Shown in pieces: positions 17,162-25,456 of a DNA stretch of 64,000 bases; within the stretch, counting starts at the first letter, position 1, and each line of letters begins with the position of its first letter. This DNA is from Guptibacillus spartinae (lineage in GTDB: Bacteria > Bacillota > Bacilli > Bacillales > Guptibacillaceae), in contig NZ_JAQQWU010000004.1 of NCBI RefSeq assembly GCF_028610625.1, positions 186,001 through 250,000 of the forward strand, in the 5' to 3' direction. The position numbers were made by a program, and so were the translations under genes. The notes under the pieces were generated by a model. That model was not told where the DNA came from, ran no database searches, and worked only from the letters and a program-made list of their open reading frames with translations.

Positions 17162-17428
17162 CTACATTTCTTGTCCGATTGCACTTCGATAGCGCACGTC
17201 ACGTCTTGTAAACGAGACCACTTCTTTGTCATTATTTAAGAGCACTTCATACGTTCCCAGCATTTCGTCTTTTGCATACTTTTTCATGTATTCCTTTTCT
17301 TCAATCACTTCCGCAATGACTTTCCAGCCTTCATGTTCGTTCATTTCGACGGAAGTGATCTTATGGAGAGGAGCCACATGCTGGTTAAAAAAATCTGCGA
17401 CTTGACTCATCACTTCTTTGATTTCCAT
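17162..17428 (-). CDS. gvpR: Gas vesicle protein GvpR (GvpO family)
   Basis: 88 residues from ATG 17428, preceded by AGGAGG. The sequence GWKVIAEVIEEKEYMKKYAKDEMLGTYEVLLN followed by FTRRDVRYRSA is the GvpO-domain pattern. In the P. megaterium cluster the gene between gvpB and gvpN is named gvpR. Archaeal GvpO affects expression of vesicle genes; the role of the Bacillus member is not established. Confidence 0.85.
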   Translation of the reverse strand: MEIKEVMSQVADFFNQHVAPLHKITSVEMNEHEGWKVIAEVIEEKEYMKKYAKDEMLGTYEVLLNNDKEVVSFTRRDVRYRSAIGQEM

Positions 17429-17484
17429 AGGATCCTCCTAGTTTAATAGGGGAGGTGGAAAGACCACCTCACATTTAATTTCAA

Positions 17485-17745
17485 TTAAAGACTAAATTGG
17501 GCGTTGCGTTCATTGGGCTGATTTGCGAGACCTTCTTCTTGCACGTCATCACGGAGGAGCCCAACAGCTTCAGCGTATCTGAGCCACGTATCAACACTCG
17601 CAATGACGACACGGGCTTCAATTGTGAGAATTTCAATTCCTACAACAGAGACGCGCGCAAAGGCGTCAATGACAATCCCCTTATCAAGAATACGGTCGAT
17701 TACTTCAGCAAGACTCGAACTATCAGCACTTTTCTGAATAGCCAT
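17485..17745 (-). CDS. gvpB: Major gas vesicle shell protein, second copy
   Basis: 86 residues. [11 protein letters not shown] at 17745 is chosen among three consecutive in-frame ATGs, since GGAG lies 7 nt upstream of it. It is nearly identical to the first gene of the operon: the core ([18 protein letters not shown], then [19 protein letters not shown]) is the same except for one Val/Leu change, and only the extreme C-termini differ ([12 protein letters not shown] here). GvpA-type proteins form the gas-permeable rib shell and should be the most abundant products of the cluster. Confidence 0.95.
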   Translation of the reverse strand: MAIQKSADSSSLAEVIDRILDKGIVIDAFARVSVVGIEILTIEARVVIASVDTWLRYAEAVGLLRDDVQEEGLANQPNERNAQFSL

Positions 17746-17764
17746 CATCATTCTCCTTTCGTTT

Positions 17765-18223
17765 CTAAGATGTGATTCGTTTAATGTCTTTTGAGGATTT
17801 AATGTTTTCCGAGCGTTTGATTTCTGTCGAGCTTTTAATGTCGAGTGAACTTTTGATATCATTCACACCTTTAAGACTTCCAACGCCTTTCACTTTTGTC
17901 TTTTTCTGATCAGAATCGGACATTTTTTCCTGGAACTCTTCGCCGGCTTCTTTTGCATTTCCGAGCTTTTCACGTACCGATAAAAGCACATCTTGTACTT
18001 TCTCTTTCGCATTTTCCGCTTTAGAATGAACGTTTTCAGCGTTCTCTTCTTTCGCTTTCTGTAATTTCTCAGAAGCGTCATTTACCTTTGAATGGACACC
18101 TTCCTCCACGTGATCGCGCATATCATCAGCGAACTTTTCCTTCGCTTTGTCGATCACCTTTTCTTTCAGAGGATCAGGCGTATGCTCTGCCACTTTCTTT
18201 GCAATTTTCTTACCGATACTCAT
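17765..18223 (-). CDS. gvpQ: Gas vesicle protein GvpQ
   Basis: 152 residues from ATG 18223 (AAGGGGGA upstream). It is a very charged, helical protein ([12 protein letters not shown]; [19 protein letters not shown]) without hydrophobic segments. The last 35 residues are a run of short DIKSS/EIKRS/NIKSS-type repeats. Position between gvpP and gvpB matches gvpQ of P. megaterium. The function is unknown; it is not part of the minimal vesicle set in heterologous work with the megaterium cluster. Confidence 0.75.
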   Translation of the reverse strand: MSIGKKIAKKVAEHTPDPLKEKVIDKAKEKFADDMRDHVEEGVHSKVNDASEKLQKAKEENAENVHSKAENAKEKVQDVLLSVREKLGNAKEAGEEFQEKMSDSDQKKTKVKGVGSLKGVNDIKSSLDIKSSTEIKRSENIKSSKDIKRITS

Positions 18224-18248
18224 CGAATTCCCCCTTAAGGGAGGTCTG

Positions 18249-18728
18249 TTATTTTGAATCTACTAAGCTAGAAAGCATGTTTTCTATACGATCTAATCGT
18301 TCGTTTAACTGCTTGTTTTCTTCTTTAATTTCATCAATTTCCTCATTGGAGGAGGAAGCGGCAACTTCATCGTTCGCTTGTTGTTGCTCGCTGTTCCCTT
18401 TTTTCGACCCAGGGAGGAGTCGCCCTTCGTATTTACTCATGTAGCCAGTCGCCGTTTGTCTTAACGTAATGAGCGCCTGTTCAGTAATGAATTCCTGAGC
18501 GGACCGTCTTAATTCTTGTCCGGCATTGCGGACGGCTTCCGATTTGCCAAGACTATCCAGCACTTTTTTTCCTGTCCCAGGACTCGAAAGTAGACCGACA
18601 CCGGCTCCAACGACCCCACCGATGATCGCCAAATTCATCGACGAGCGCTCATTTGTTTCTTCTTGTTCCCCATTTGACGGCTGGGATAAGATTTTGCCAC
18701 TTGTATGATTGACTTCATTTTCACTCAT
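18249..18728 (-). CDS. gvpP: Gas vesicle protein GvpP (YtxH-like)
   Basis: 159 residues from ATG 18728. A glycine-rich hydrophobic stretch (MNLAIIGGVVGAGVGLLSSP, then GTGKKVLDSL) is YtxH-like, and the C-terminus is a coiled coil (EIDEIKEENKQLNERLDRIENML). The second gene of the operon in P. megaterium is gvpP, which this fits by order and composition. It shares the YtxH-like plus coiled-coil design with GvpT, so the two may be distant paralogues (inference). Confidence 0.75.
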   Translation of the reverse strand: MSENEVNHTSGKILSQPSNGEQEETNERSSMNLAIIGGVVGAGVGLLSSPGTGKKVLDSLGKSEAVRNAGQELRRSAQEFITEQALITLRQTATGYMSKYEGRLLPGSKKGNSEQQQANDEVAASSSNEEIDEIKEENKQLNERLDRIENMLSSLVDSK

Positions 18729-18766
18729 ATTATTCCCTCGCTTCTATTTGATAGGTAAGAACAAAT

Positions 18767-19024
18767 TTAAATACTGAACTGTGGTGAGCGATCTTGCTGC
18801 TCTGCGAGACCTTCTTCTTGCACGTCGTCTCGAAGTAACCCGACGGCTTCTGCATATCGAAGCCATGTATCCACACTTGCGATGACCACGCGGGCTTCAA
18901 TGGTTAAAATTTCAATCCCAACAAGAGAGACTCTCGCAAATGCATCAATCACAATTCCTTTGTCGAGAATACGGTCAATCACTTCCGCTAAACTCGAACT
19001 ATCAGCACTTTTTTGAATACCCAT
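18767..19024 (-). CDS. gvpA: Major gas vesicle shell protein GvpA
   Basis: 85 residues from ATG 19024, with AAAGGAG upstream. [22 protein letters not shown] and [27 protein letters not shown] are the canonical GvpA helix-strand-strand-helix core. It is the first gene of the 14-gene operon and lies behind the sigma-B-like promoter. Its near-identical partner is gvpB, three genes downstream. Confidence 0.96.
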   Translation of the reverse strand: MGIQKSADSSSLAEVIDRILDKGIVIDAFARVSLVGIEILTIEARVVIASVDTWLRYAEAVGLLRDDVQEEGLAEQQDRSPQFSI

Positions 19025-19111
19025 GTTTTCACTCCTTTGTCCGTAAATAGTTGGTATGAGACTTTTGAACTGGATTTTTTTAGTAGAGTTGAACGTTGAT
19101 TAATTCGGAAT

Positions 19112-19137
19112 ATACCTCGGTCGGACGCCCTTGAAAC
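19112..19137 (-). promoter_or_regulatory. Sigma-B-like promoter of the gas-vesicle operon
   Basis: On the minus strand GTTTCA, a 14-nt spacer and AGGTAT match the Bacillus sigma-B consensus GTTTAA-N12-14-GGGTAT at 10 of 12 positions. It lies 88 nt upstream of the gvpA start. The rest of the 19025-19410 gap is AT-rich and shows no gene. Confidence 0.5.
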
Positions 19138-19410
19138 CATCACAAATCCGCAAAAATCTTAAAAGAGACATTTTTCAAACATCTTTTTGGAATTTTCAAC
19201 ACTTTTGTAATAAAAGTTTCTATATTTCATAAGGGTTTGTTCAATTTCGAGAAAAGAATTAAGACAAATATTACAAATAAATAACAGTTAATGGACTTTT
19301 TTTGATGATTGAAAGCGCTGTCCGAAAAGTAGTACAAAAGGCAGATTGGTGGGGGTTGAAGGGGGAAAAGGAAGAGGAAAATGATGGGCGAAAAAGTGAA
19401 GAGAGAGCAG

Positions 19411-19485
19411 AAGGGGGGTCAGGCTCGAGCCTGACCCCCTTTACAAACAAAATAAGCAAAGAGTCCCTCAGAGAAGGACTCTTTG
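19411..19485. repeat. GGGGTCAGG palindrome plus hairpin (copy f)
   Basis: AAGGGGGGTCAGG and CCTGACCCCCTTT flank CTCGAG. ACAAACAAAA follows, then CAAAGAGTCC (19457-19466) paired with GGACTCTTTG (19476-19485). Read on the minus strand, the second hairpin is followed by a T-rich tract and could end the sulfotransferase transcript. Confidence 0.87.
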
Positions 19486-19518
19486 AATTGATGACGTGCA
19501 TAAAGTAAAAGTAAATCC

Positions 19519-20274
19519 CTACTCATACCCTAATTGTTCAAGTAAATCTCCAGCACATGCTTGAAAGAGTGCTTTGAGTTCGTCATCCATCTCATCTTTC
19601 CATCCACCGCTTTTTCCTTTGCGGAAAGTAACGGAAGCTTCTGGTCGAATGTTTGAAATCATTGCGGTGATCCAGTCTTCTCGATGATGGGAAAGGTTAA
19701 CTCCATCAGATAAGAAATCAAGCAAATCGCTAGTGGTTTTCCGCTTCATTTGTTCAGAACCAATCATATCTTCGAAGCGTATGGCGTGCACGTTTGGACG
19801 GTTTAACCAACCTGAAAAGCTTTGATACCACTCTCGAATGCCTGGGTGATCTGGCATTCCATTCTCTAAAACTGACCCTCCTTCGATTAGAAACTTGATA
19901 CGATCACGATGTGTGAACCCTTCTTGTGTGAAAGTACGATAAAGATGGTCGATTTGCGTACCAGGAATGAAGTGAGCATAGGAAATCAATACATCTCGTG
20001 GGTCACGCAGTACAAAGACCTGTTTCATGTTGAGTTCGTTGAAGAACCTCTCCCATTCCACTGAGTAATGAAGATGTCCATTTGCAAAAGAGTGTGGGGG
20101 AAGATTTTTAATTGGATGGAGTGTTTCATCAGTCTGATAATGAAGATGTTCGTATAACCCAATTTGAGAATTGTATTGGATACCAGGAATCCCAAGAAGC
20201 AGCTGTTTTAAGAGATGGGTACCGCTTTTGGGAATTGAATTTAAGAAAAAGCGTGGAATGACAATCTGACTCAA
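19519..20274 (-). CDS. PAPS-dependent sulfotransferase
   Basis: 251 residues from TTG 20274, with AAGGAGG 9 nt upstream. IPKSGTHLLKQLL (about 14-26) is the 5'-phosphosulfate loop and VLRDPRDVLISYAHF (about 88-102) the 3'-phosphate-binding motif of the sulfotransferase superfamily (PF00685). These enzymes move the sulfuryl group of PAPS to a hydroxyl or amine. No signal peptide is present, so it acts in the cytoplasm. It is the last gene of the sat-SLC13-cysC unit, 73 bp after cysC, so the operon makes the donor and uses it. The acceptor is not evident. Confidence 0.88.
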   Translation of the reverse strand: MSQIVIPRFFLNSIPKSGTHLLKQLLLGIPGIQYNSQIGLYEHLHYQTDETLHPIKNLPPHSFANGHLHYSVEWERFFNELNMKQVFVLRDPRDVLISYAHFIPGTQIDHLYRTFTQEGFTHRDRIKFLIEGGSVLENGMPDHPGIREWYQSFSGWLNRPNVHAIRFEDMIGSEQMKRKTTSDLLDFLSDGVNLSHHREDWITAMISNIRPEASVTFRKGKSGGWKDEMDDELKALFQACAGDLLEQLGYE

Positions 20275-20347
20275 AACTTAAAACCTCCTTATTTTAAAAT
20301 AATCTAATGGCACTTTTTGACCAAAAAGAACGTAATTGTATTGGTAT

Positions 20348-20950
20348 TTAATTCTTTAAATACTTATGTTTCTGCAAATATGACACAATCAACTGGACGG
20401 CTTCTTCTATTGTAAGTTTTTCTGTATCTAGAACGAGATGAGGAGCAGTTGGCGGTTCATAGGGAGAGTCGATACCAGTAAACTGATGAATCTTTCCTTT
20501 TCGGGCCTTTGCATATAGTCCTTTAGGATCCCGTTTTTCACATGCTTCAAGGCTAGCCTTCACATATATTTCAATGAACTCTCCCTCATTGAACAGAGAA
20601 CGAACCATCTCCCGGTCTTTTTGAAAAGGAGAAATGAAGGCTGTCAGGGTTATGAGACCAGCATCGACAAATAGGCGAGATACTTCACCAACTCTCCGAA
20701 TGTTTTCGACCCGATCACCATCGCTGAAGCCAAGGTCGCTGTTTAACCCATGGCGCACATTATCGCCATCGAGACGGTACGTATGCGCACCTGCAGCGTG
20801 TAAAACATTCTCAAGCTCAGCCGCTATCGTCGATTTACCTGATCCAGAAAGACCTGTAAACCAGAGAACGGCGCCTTTATGACCCTTTATCTTTTCGCGA
20901 TCCTGCTTTATCACACTTCCTTCGTGCCAGGTAATATGTTTTTCTTCCAT
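20348..20950 (-). CDS. cysC: Adenylylsulfate (APS) kinase
   Basis: 200 residues. ATG 20950 has AGGAGG 8 nt upstream. The Walker A motif is GLSGSGKS (33-40), the substrate loop is [15 protein letters not shown] (61-75), and Ser107 in [10 protein letters not shown] is the position phosphorylated in other APS kinases. The C-terminal [16 protein letters not shown] segment is also typical. It phosphorylates APS to PAPS. It stands 18 bp after the transporter gene. In B. subtilis CysC feeds CysH; no cysH, cysI or cysJ occurs here. Confidence 0.95.
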   Translation of the reverse strand: MEEKHITWHEGSVIKQDREKIKGHKGAVLWFTGLSGSGKSTIAAELENVLHAAGAHTYRLDGDNVRHGLNSDLGFSDGDRVENIRRVGEVSRLFVDAGLITLTAFISPFQKDREMVRSLFNEGEFIEIYVKASLEACEKRDPKGLYAKARKGKIHQFTGIDSPYEPPTAPHLVLDTEKLTIEEAVQLIVSYLQKHKYLKN

Positions 20951-20968
20951 CAAATCATCCTCCTTTCC

Positions 20969-22720
20969 TTAAGCGAGTAAATAAAATCGAACAATGACTA
21001 AAGTGGTGACCATCACGATTACCGTTAAAGGGAATCCAATTTTCAAAAAGTCGTGGAACCGATAGCCGCCTGCGCCATAAACGATTAAATTGGTTTGATA
21101 GCCAATTGGTGTCATAAAGCTTGCGGAGGCAGCGATCGCAACCGTGATCGCGAGTGGCAGGAGTTCGACTTCAAGCGTTCGTGCCACCTCCATCGCGACA
21201 GGAAACATAAAGACGGCAGCGGCACTATTTGTCATCATTTCGGTAAAGATATTCGTTAATAAATAAAGACTGAGCAGCGTAGCAAGAAGGCCAAAAGGGT
21301 GGGTGATCGTAATTAAGAAATGAGCCATGGAAGCAGCGACGCCTGAATTAAGTAGAGCCGTTCCAATCCCAAACGAACAGGCGATCATCAAGAGAACGTT
21401 CCATTGAATGAGATCACGTGCTTCACCAGGTGTGACAAGCTTTGTTAAAAAGAGAAGTAGAGTGGTCAAAGCCATCGCGGTAAGCATCGAAAGAACGTTG
21501 AACGTGACGAGTGCAATCATCATTCCAAACCATATGATCGATAGCCAGCCCATACGAATATCTCGTATGTTCAAAAGCTTATGATCGATTGGCGTAATGG
21601 CGTAGAAATCGTTTTTCTTATCAAACGCTTCTCCAGCCACCATTAACAGCACGTCACCAGGCTTTAACACAATCTCACCGATTTTTGTTTGTAAACGCTG
21701 GTTATGCCGATGAACGGCAATGACCGCTGCTTGATGATGACTTCTAAAATTGGTGTCTTTCACTTTTTTAAAAAGGTGTGACGAATGATGGGTAACAATG
21801 GCTTCAACAAGCCGGTGTTGAGCTGGAAAAGAGGAGCCGGAACTCTCTTGAAGTTCCAGTCCTTTCATCCGCTGCAGTTCGGTAATGGTGGAAATGTCAC
21901 CGCAAAACACCAAACGGTCACCTTCCTTTAAAATCGTGCTGCCAGATACAGGCGCTATCACGCGTTCATTTCGTAAAATGCTGACGAGAAATAATCCTTT
22001 TAAGCTTCTTAGCTGGGCTTCTTTCACCGTAAGATCCATATAAGGAAATTGTGCTGTTATAAGCGCTTCACCGGTGTATTCTTTCAGGTCTGGCTCAGAG
22101 AGATGAGAAGGATGACACTCTGGAAGCAGGTGACGACTAAAAATAACCAAATACAAAAGTCCAAGACATGTGATTGGAATCCCAATCACGCTAAGTTGAA
22201 AAAAAGAAAAGCCAGCGTAGCCGTTTTCAACAAGAAGGCCGTGAACAACCAAATTGGTTGATGTTCCGATTAGTGTTATCGTGCCGCCTAGAATCGTAGC
22301 GTAAGAAAGTGGAATGAGAAATTTAGAAGGCGAAACCCCGTTTTCCATACACCATTTTTTCACCATTGGTGTGGAAGCGATGACGATCGGCGTATTGTTC
22401 ACAAAAGCTGAAATCATCGCAATAGGAATGAGCAATTTTGAAAGACGTTTCTTTGGTGATTGCGTCCCTTTTAAGAGACGCTGAAATGTTCGATCGACAA
22501 TGCCGCTCCGCTGAATACTCCCAGCAATGATGAATAGAAGGGCGATCGTAAGCATTCCCTCATTTGAAAATCCAACCGTCGCTTCCTCTGGGGTAATGAT
22601 TCCTGTTAAAAGAAATAAAACGAGAACGGAACCGAGAATCATCTCAGGCCGTCCCAGTTCAAAGAAAAGACCGATGAGCATTGCGACCATGGTGATGATG
22701 ACAATATAAAAGGCAGTCAT
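20969..22720 (-). CDS. SLC13/DASS-type permease with two RCK_C domains, probable sulfate importer
   Basis: 583 residues. Two blocks of hydrophobic segments (about 1-200 and 385-583) surround a cytosolic region with two TrkA-C/RCK_C domains (about 205-290 and 300-380; TILKEGDRLVFCGD and IVLKPGDVLLMVAGE). FVNNTPIV and ITLIGTSTNLVVHGLL in the first half, and a matching second half (MMTNSAAAVFMFPV, MTPIGYQTNLIVYG), carry the family's paired SNT-like anion/Na sites. Members of this group transport sulfate or dicarboxylates. Location between sat and cysC makes sulfate by far the likeliest substrate. It lies 21 bp after sat. Confidence 0.85.
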   Translation of the reverse strand: MTAFYIVIITMVAMLIGLFFELGRPEMILGSVLVLFLLTGIITPEEATVGFSNEGMLTIALLFIIAGSIQRSGIVDRTFQRLLKGTQSPKKRLSKLLIPIAMISAFVNNTPIVIASTPMVKKWCMENGVSPSKFLIPLSYATILGGTITLIGTSTNLVVHGLLVENGYAGFSFFQLSVIGIPITCLGLLYLVIFSRHLLPECHPSHLSEPDLKEYTGEALITAQFPYMDLTVKEAQLRSLKGLFLVSILRNERVIAPVSGSTILKEGDRLVFCGDISTITELQRMKGLELQESSGSSFPAQHRLVEAIVTHHSSHLFKKVKDTNFRSHHQAAVIAVHRHNQRLQTKIGEIVLKPGDVLLMVAGEAFDKKNDFYAITPIDHKLLNIRDIRMGWLSIIWFGMMIALVTFNVLSMLTAMALTTLLLFLTKLVTPGEARDLIQWNVLLMIACSFGIGTALLNSGVAASMAHFLITITHPFGLLATLLSLYLLTNIFTEMMTNSAAAVFMFPVAMEVARTLEVELLPLAITVAIAASASFMTPIGYQTNLIVYGAGGYRFHDFLKIGFPLTVIVMVTTLVIVRFYLLA

Positions 22721-22741
22721 GATGAGAGTAGGATGCCAGCA

Positions 22742-23902
22742 TTAGGTGTCTTCGGAGTCATGCTGTTGCACCTCTTTGATCAAAAGATCGATCACTTCAG
22801 GTCGAGAAAATTCCTTTGGAGGGTGCTGGCCATTTTTTAACATCTCTCGCACTTTTGTTCCGCTCAGGTGAAGGTGAAATTCGCCATCGTGCGGACATGT
22901 TTTAGTCGTTGCCATGTTTCCGCATTTCTCACAGTAAAAAGCGTGTTCAAAGGCCATGATCTCAATACCGATTTCATCCTTTGGAAACTGATCAAAAATA
23001 GCCTGAGCAGCAAACGTATCGTAAAAGTCTCCGACGCCTGCGTGATCTCTACCAACGATAAAATGCGTACAGCCAAAGTTTTTCCGAACAAGACTATGAA
23101 AAACGGCTTCGCGCGGACCGGCATACCTCATGGCGGCAGGAAAAACAGAAAGAATGACGCGATCGGTCGGGTAGTAGTTTTCTAAAAGAGATCGATAGCT
23201 TTTCATGCGAATGTCAGCAGGTATATCATCTTTCTTCGTTTCCCCTACGAGCGGATGGATTAGAAGACCATCCACCGTTTCGAGTGCCGTCTTTTGAAGG
23301 TATTCATGGGCGCGGTGAATCGGATTGCGCGTTTGAAAACCCACAATCGTTTTCCAACCTCGTTGTTTGAAGGATTCTCTCAGTTCAGCTGGCGTTTGAA
23401 AATGGTCCTGAAGCGCCTTAGGATGCTGAAGAAGCGTGATCGGTCCTCCAAGATTGAAGGCAGGCTGCTCGTACGTTTTTTGGACACCAGGATGAGCTGG
23501 ATCGTTCGTTCCATAGACCAATTGCGCTTCTTCCTGTTTGTCGGTTTCAAAAATATCTTCTAATTCCAATAATCCGTAGATCTCGCCGTCTTCTCCTTTT
23601 AAGCAAACAGTAGGACTAAAAGAAATCTGGTCACGTACTTCTTCTGAAACGGAAAGCGTAATGGGCAAGCTCCAGATTGTCCCATTTGCGAGCCGCATAT
23701 TTGTTAAAACGTGCTGGTAATCGGTTCGATTCATAAAGCCAGGTAACGGACTGAAGGCCCCGATTGCGATCATATATAAATCAGATAGATTCCATGGAGT
23801 TAACGTAATCGCTGGATACATGGAAGCTTTCTCAAGAAGCGCTAGTCGATCCTCTTCACAAGGTATGCGGTTCACTAAGTGACCGCCATGTGGTTCAATC
23901 AT
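22742..23902 (-). CDS. sat: Sulfate adenylyltransferase (ATP sulfurylase)
   Basis: 386 residues. [15 protein letters not shown] (189-203) contains the HxxH ATP-binding motif and the QTRN sulfate/ATP site. GRDHAGVG (284-291) is the second signature, and the C-terminal CEKCG...CPHDG segment is a zinc-ribbon-like element of the bacterial single-chain type. It forms APS from sulfate and ATP. As first gene of the four-gene unit it starts the route sulfate to APS to PAPS to sulfated product. Confidence 0.96.
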   Translation of the reverse strand: MIEPHGGHLVNRIPCEEDRLALLEKASMYPAITLTPWNLSDLYMIAIGAFSPLPGFMNRTDYQHVLTNMRLANGTIWSLPITLSVSEEVRDQISFSPTVCLKGEDGEIYGLLELEDIFETDKQEEAQLVYGTNDPAHPGVQKTYEQPAFNLGGPITLLQHPKALQDHFQTPAELRESFKQRGWKTIVGFQTRNPIHRAHEYLQKTALETVDGLLIHPLVGETKKDDIPADIRMKSYRSLLENYYPTDRVILSVFPAAMRYAGPREAVFHSLVRKNFGCTHFIVGRDHAGVGDFYDTFAAQAIFDQFPKDEIGIEIMAFEHAFYCEKCGNMATTKTCPHDGEFHLHLSGTKVREMLKNGQHPPKEFSRPEVIDLLIKEVQQHDSEDT

Positions 23903-23943
23903 CTATTTTCTCCTTTCTTGCTCGTTCACAGAATCATACATAG

Positions 23944-23961
23944 TGATGCTATTTGATGCTA
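23944..23961. promoter_or_regulatory. Direct repeat upstream of sat, possible regulator site
   Basis: TGATGCTA occurs twice with a 10-bp period (23944-23951 and 23954-23961). On the minus strand it lies just before a possible -10 (TATGAT). A regulator site is inference. Confidence 0.3.
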
Positions 23962-24027
23962 CTAGCTTATGAAAGAAGAGAGGAAGAAGAGAGGGCTAAT
24001 AGGAAAATAGGTTTTGTTTTTGCTTTT

Positions 24028-24053
24028 GGGGGTCAGGCTCGAGCCTGACCCCC
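24028..24053. repeat. GGGGTCAGG palindrome (copy g)
   Basis: A perfect palindrome (arms GGGGGTCAGG / CCTGACCCCC around CTCGAG) lies between the divergent sat and blaI-like units. No second hairpin is visible. Confidence 0.88.
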
Positions 24054-24097
24054 TTTACACACAGCTGTCCCCCCTTAAAGAACACTCCCAATGCCTC

Positions 24098-24126
24098 TTG
24101 ACCCTTTAAACCTTTTAAACTACACT
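24098..24126 (+). promoter_or_regulatory. Sigma-A promoter of the BlaI-M56 unit
   Basis: TTGACC (24098-24103), a 17-nt spacer and TACACT (24121-24126). The -10 is covered by the BlaI-type operator. Confidence 0.7.
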
Positions 24127-24133
24127 ATGTAGT
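24119..24133. promoter_or_regulatory. BlaI/MecI-type operator 1 (autoregulatory)
   Basis: ACTACA-CTA-TGTAGT is a perfect dyad with a 3-bp centre, containing the TACA/TGTA half-sites recognised by BlaI/MecI repressors. It overlaps the -10 of the unit that encodes the repressor. Confidence 0.75.
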
Positions 24134-24147
24134 GTGAGGTGGACGCG

Positions 24148-24558
24148 ATGAAAATTCAGCAGTTCAAGACAAATGAAACAGGGTTGAATCGCTTCTTTGG
24201 TTCGCTTGAAGCGAAGATATTGGATATTCTCTGGAATGGACCTGAGATGTCGATTAAAGATGTGAAGAAAAAGCTTGATGAGGAAAAGAGCACGAATTTT
24301 AACACGGTGATGACGGTAATGAACCGTCTCGTGGATAAAGGAGTGCTAGAGAAGAGGGTAGAGAAGCGAACCTCGATGTTCAAGCCGCTATTTTCTAAGG
24401 AAGAATTTTTACAAACGCAGTCGAAGGAGCTCACGCAAGATTTAATGGATGAGTTCGGTCCACTTGCTGTGAATCACATGCTTGATGCCCTTGAGGAAGC
24501 GGATCCCGTTCTGATTGAAAAGCTTGAGCAAAAAATCAAGCAGTTAAAGGAGAAGTAA
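24148..24558 (+). CDS. BlaI/MecI/CopY-family transcriptional repressor
   Basis: 136 residues from ATG 24148 (GAGGTGG upstream). The winged-helix domain has the family patterns LGSLEAKILDILWNGPEMSIKDV (here beginning FFGSLEAK) and NFNTVMTVMNRLVDKGVLEK. The C-terminal helices (about 80-136) would dimerise. BlaI-type repressors bind TACA/TGTA dyads and are cleaved after activation of a BlaR1-type peptidase. The gene is followed after 1 bp by such a peptidase. Two matching dyads are in this region, one before this gene and one before DoxX-DsbA. Confidence 0.92.
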   Translation: MKIQQFKTNETGLNRFFGSLEAKILDILWNGPEMSIKDVKKKLDEEKSTNFNTVMTVMNRLVDKGVLEKRVEKRTSMFKPLFSKEEFLQTQSKELTQDLMDEFGPLAVNHMLDALEEADPVLIEKLEQKIKQLKEK

Positions 24559-24559
24559 G

Positions 24560-25402
24560 ATGAAAATCAAACGGCCGGAACTCGTTTTTACGCTGTCTTT
24601 TTTTCTCGTTGCCGCTCTGATCGTTCAAATGGCGATGTACAGTCTTCATCTTTTCTCAAACTGGAATCTGATGTTCACCGTTCTTGAAGCGTGTCACAAT
24701 CTGTTTCGAGCGATCGGGATATCATCGATGAACGTGATGCTAGAAATGCTCATTCTTTCAACAGTTGGGCTTGTTTTGATCACACTGGTCAAGCAAATCG
24801 TGCGCTACGTTACTTTTTCAAAGCGCTTGACCGTGCTCTCGGATGAGTCAATGACAAACCACATCATTGAGCAATTTGACCTGCGTCATTCGCTTAATGT
24901 GATCATAAGCGACGCACCAATCGCCCTTACATATGGTTTCATAAAACCAAAAATCGTTCTTTCAACGGCGCTTGTAAACATGCTGACGGAAGAAGAGCTT
25001 CGCGCTGTTATTTGTCATGAACAGTTTCATCAGCAGCATCGCGACCCGTTAAAAAAGTTTTTCATCACGCTTCTCTTTACCTCGCTTTGGTATGTGCCGA
25101 TTCTCAAATGGGTATCGAAACACTATCAAACACTTAGAGAAATTGAGGCCGATCGATTTGCGATGCAACAAACGAATAATGTGGTCGACCTGAGTAGTGC
25201 GCTCTTAAAATTATTAAAAAATGAACACCGGTTGCGCCACGCTTTTGCCGTTTCGTTTGCCGATACGTCGGTCAACGATCGCATTCAGCACATTCTTTCT
25301 CCTGAGAAAGAAGTTCACGCTACGCTACCAGTAGGAACCATAGTCTATTCGATTTATATCGTCTTAGGGTTAACCGTCATGTTTACAATGGCGACACCCT
25401 AA
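24560..25402 (+). CDS. M56-family membrane metallopeptidase (BlaR1-like, no sensor domain)
   Basis: 280 residues with about four membrane segments (about 8-32, 58-82, 163-182, 258-278). The zinc motif is HEQFH (His153, Glu154, His157), followed by EIEADRFAM, the third-ligand motif of M56. BlaR1 and MecR1 continue with a large extracellular penicillin-binding domain; this protein ends after the last membrane helix and lacks it. The signal that activates it must be sensed in another way. It probably cleaves, or triggers cleavage of, the BlaI-like partner encoded just upstream. Confidence 0.88.
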   Translation: MKIKRPELVFTLSFFLVAALIVQMAMYSLHLFSNWNLMFTVLEACHNLFRAIGISSMNVMLEMLILSTVGLVLITLVKQIVRYVTFSKRLTVLSDESMTNHIIEQFDLRHSLNVIISDAPIALTYGFIKPKIVLSTALVNMLTEEELRAVICHEQFHQQHRDPLKKFFITLLFTSLWYVPILKWVSKHYQTLREIEADRFAMQQTNNVVDLSSALLKLLKNEHRLRHAFAVSFADTSVNDRIQHILSPEKEVHATLPVGTIVYSIYIVLGLTVMFTMATP

Positions 25403-25421
25403 TTCTTTTTCGGATATAAAC

Positions 25422-25436
25422 ACTACGTGATGTAGT
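25422..25436. promoter_or_regulatory. BlaI/MecI-type operator 2, upstream of doxX-dsbA
   Basis: ACTACG-TGA-TGTAGT repeats operator 1 with one mismatch and is flanked by ACACTAC/GTAGTGT symmetry (25420-25438). It lies 21 bp before the DoxX start. TATAAA (25415-25420), directly upstream, is a possible -10. Confidence 0.7.
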
Positions 25437-25456
25437 GTAAAAAGGAGAATTCAGCT

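Noticed and set aside
17765-17880. Short repeated units considered as CRISPR or satellite DNA
   Set aside because: The repeats are in frame within gvpQ and encode IKSS-type residues; spacing and variation follow codons.
24560-25402. BlaR1/MecR1 beta-lactam sensor
   Set aside because: The penicillin-binding extracellular domain is absent and no beta-lactamase or PBP2a gene is nearby; only the M56 part is present.
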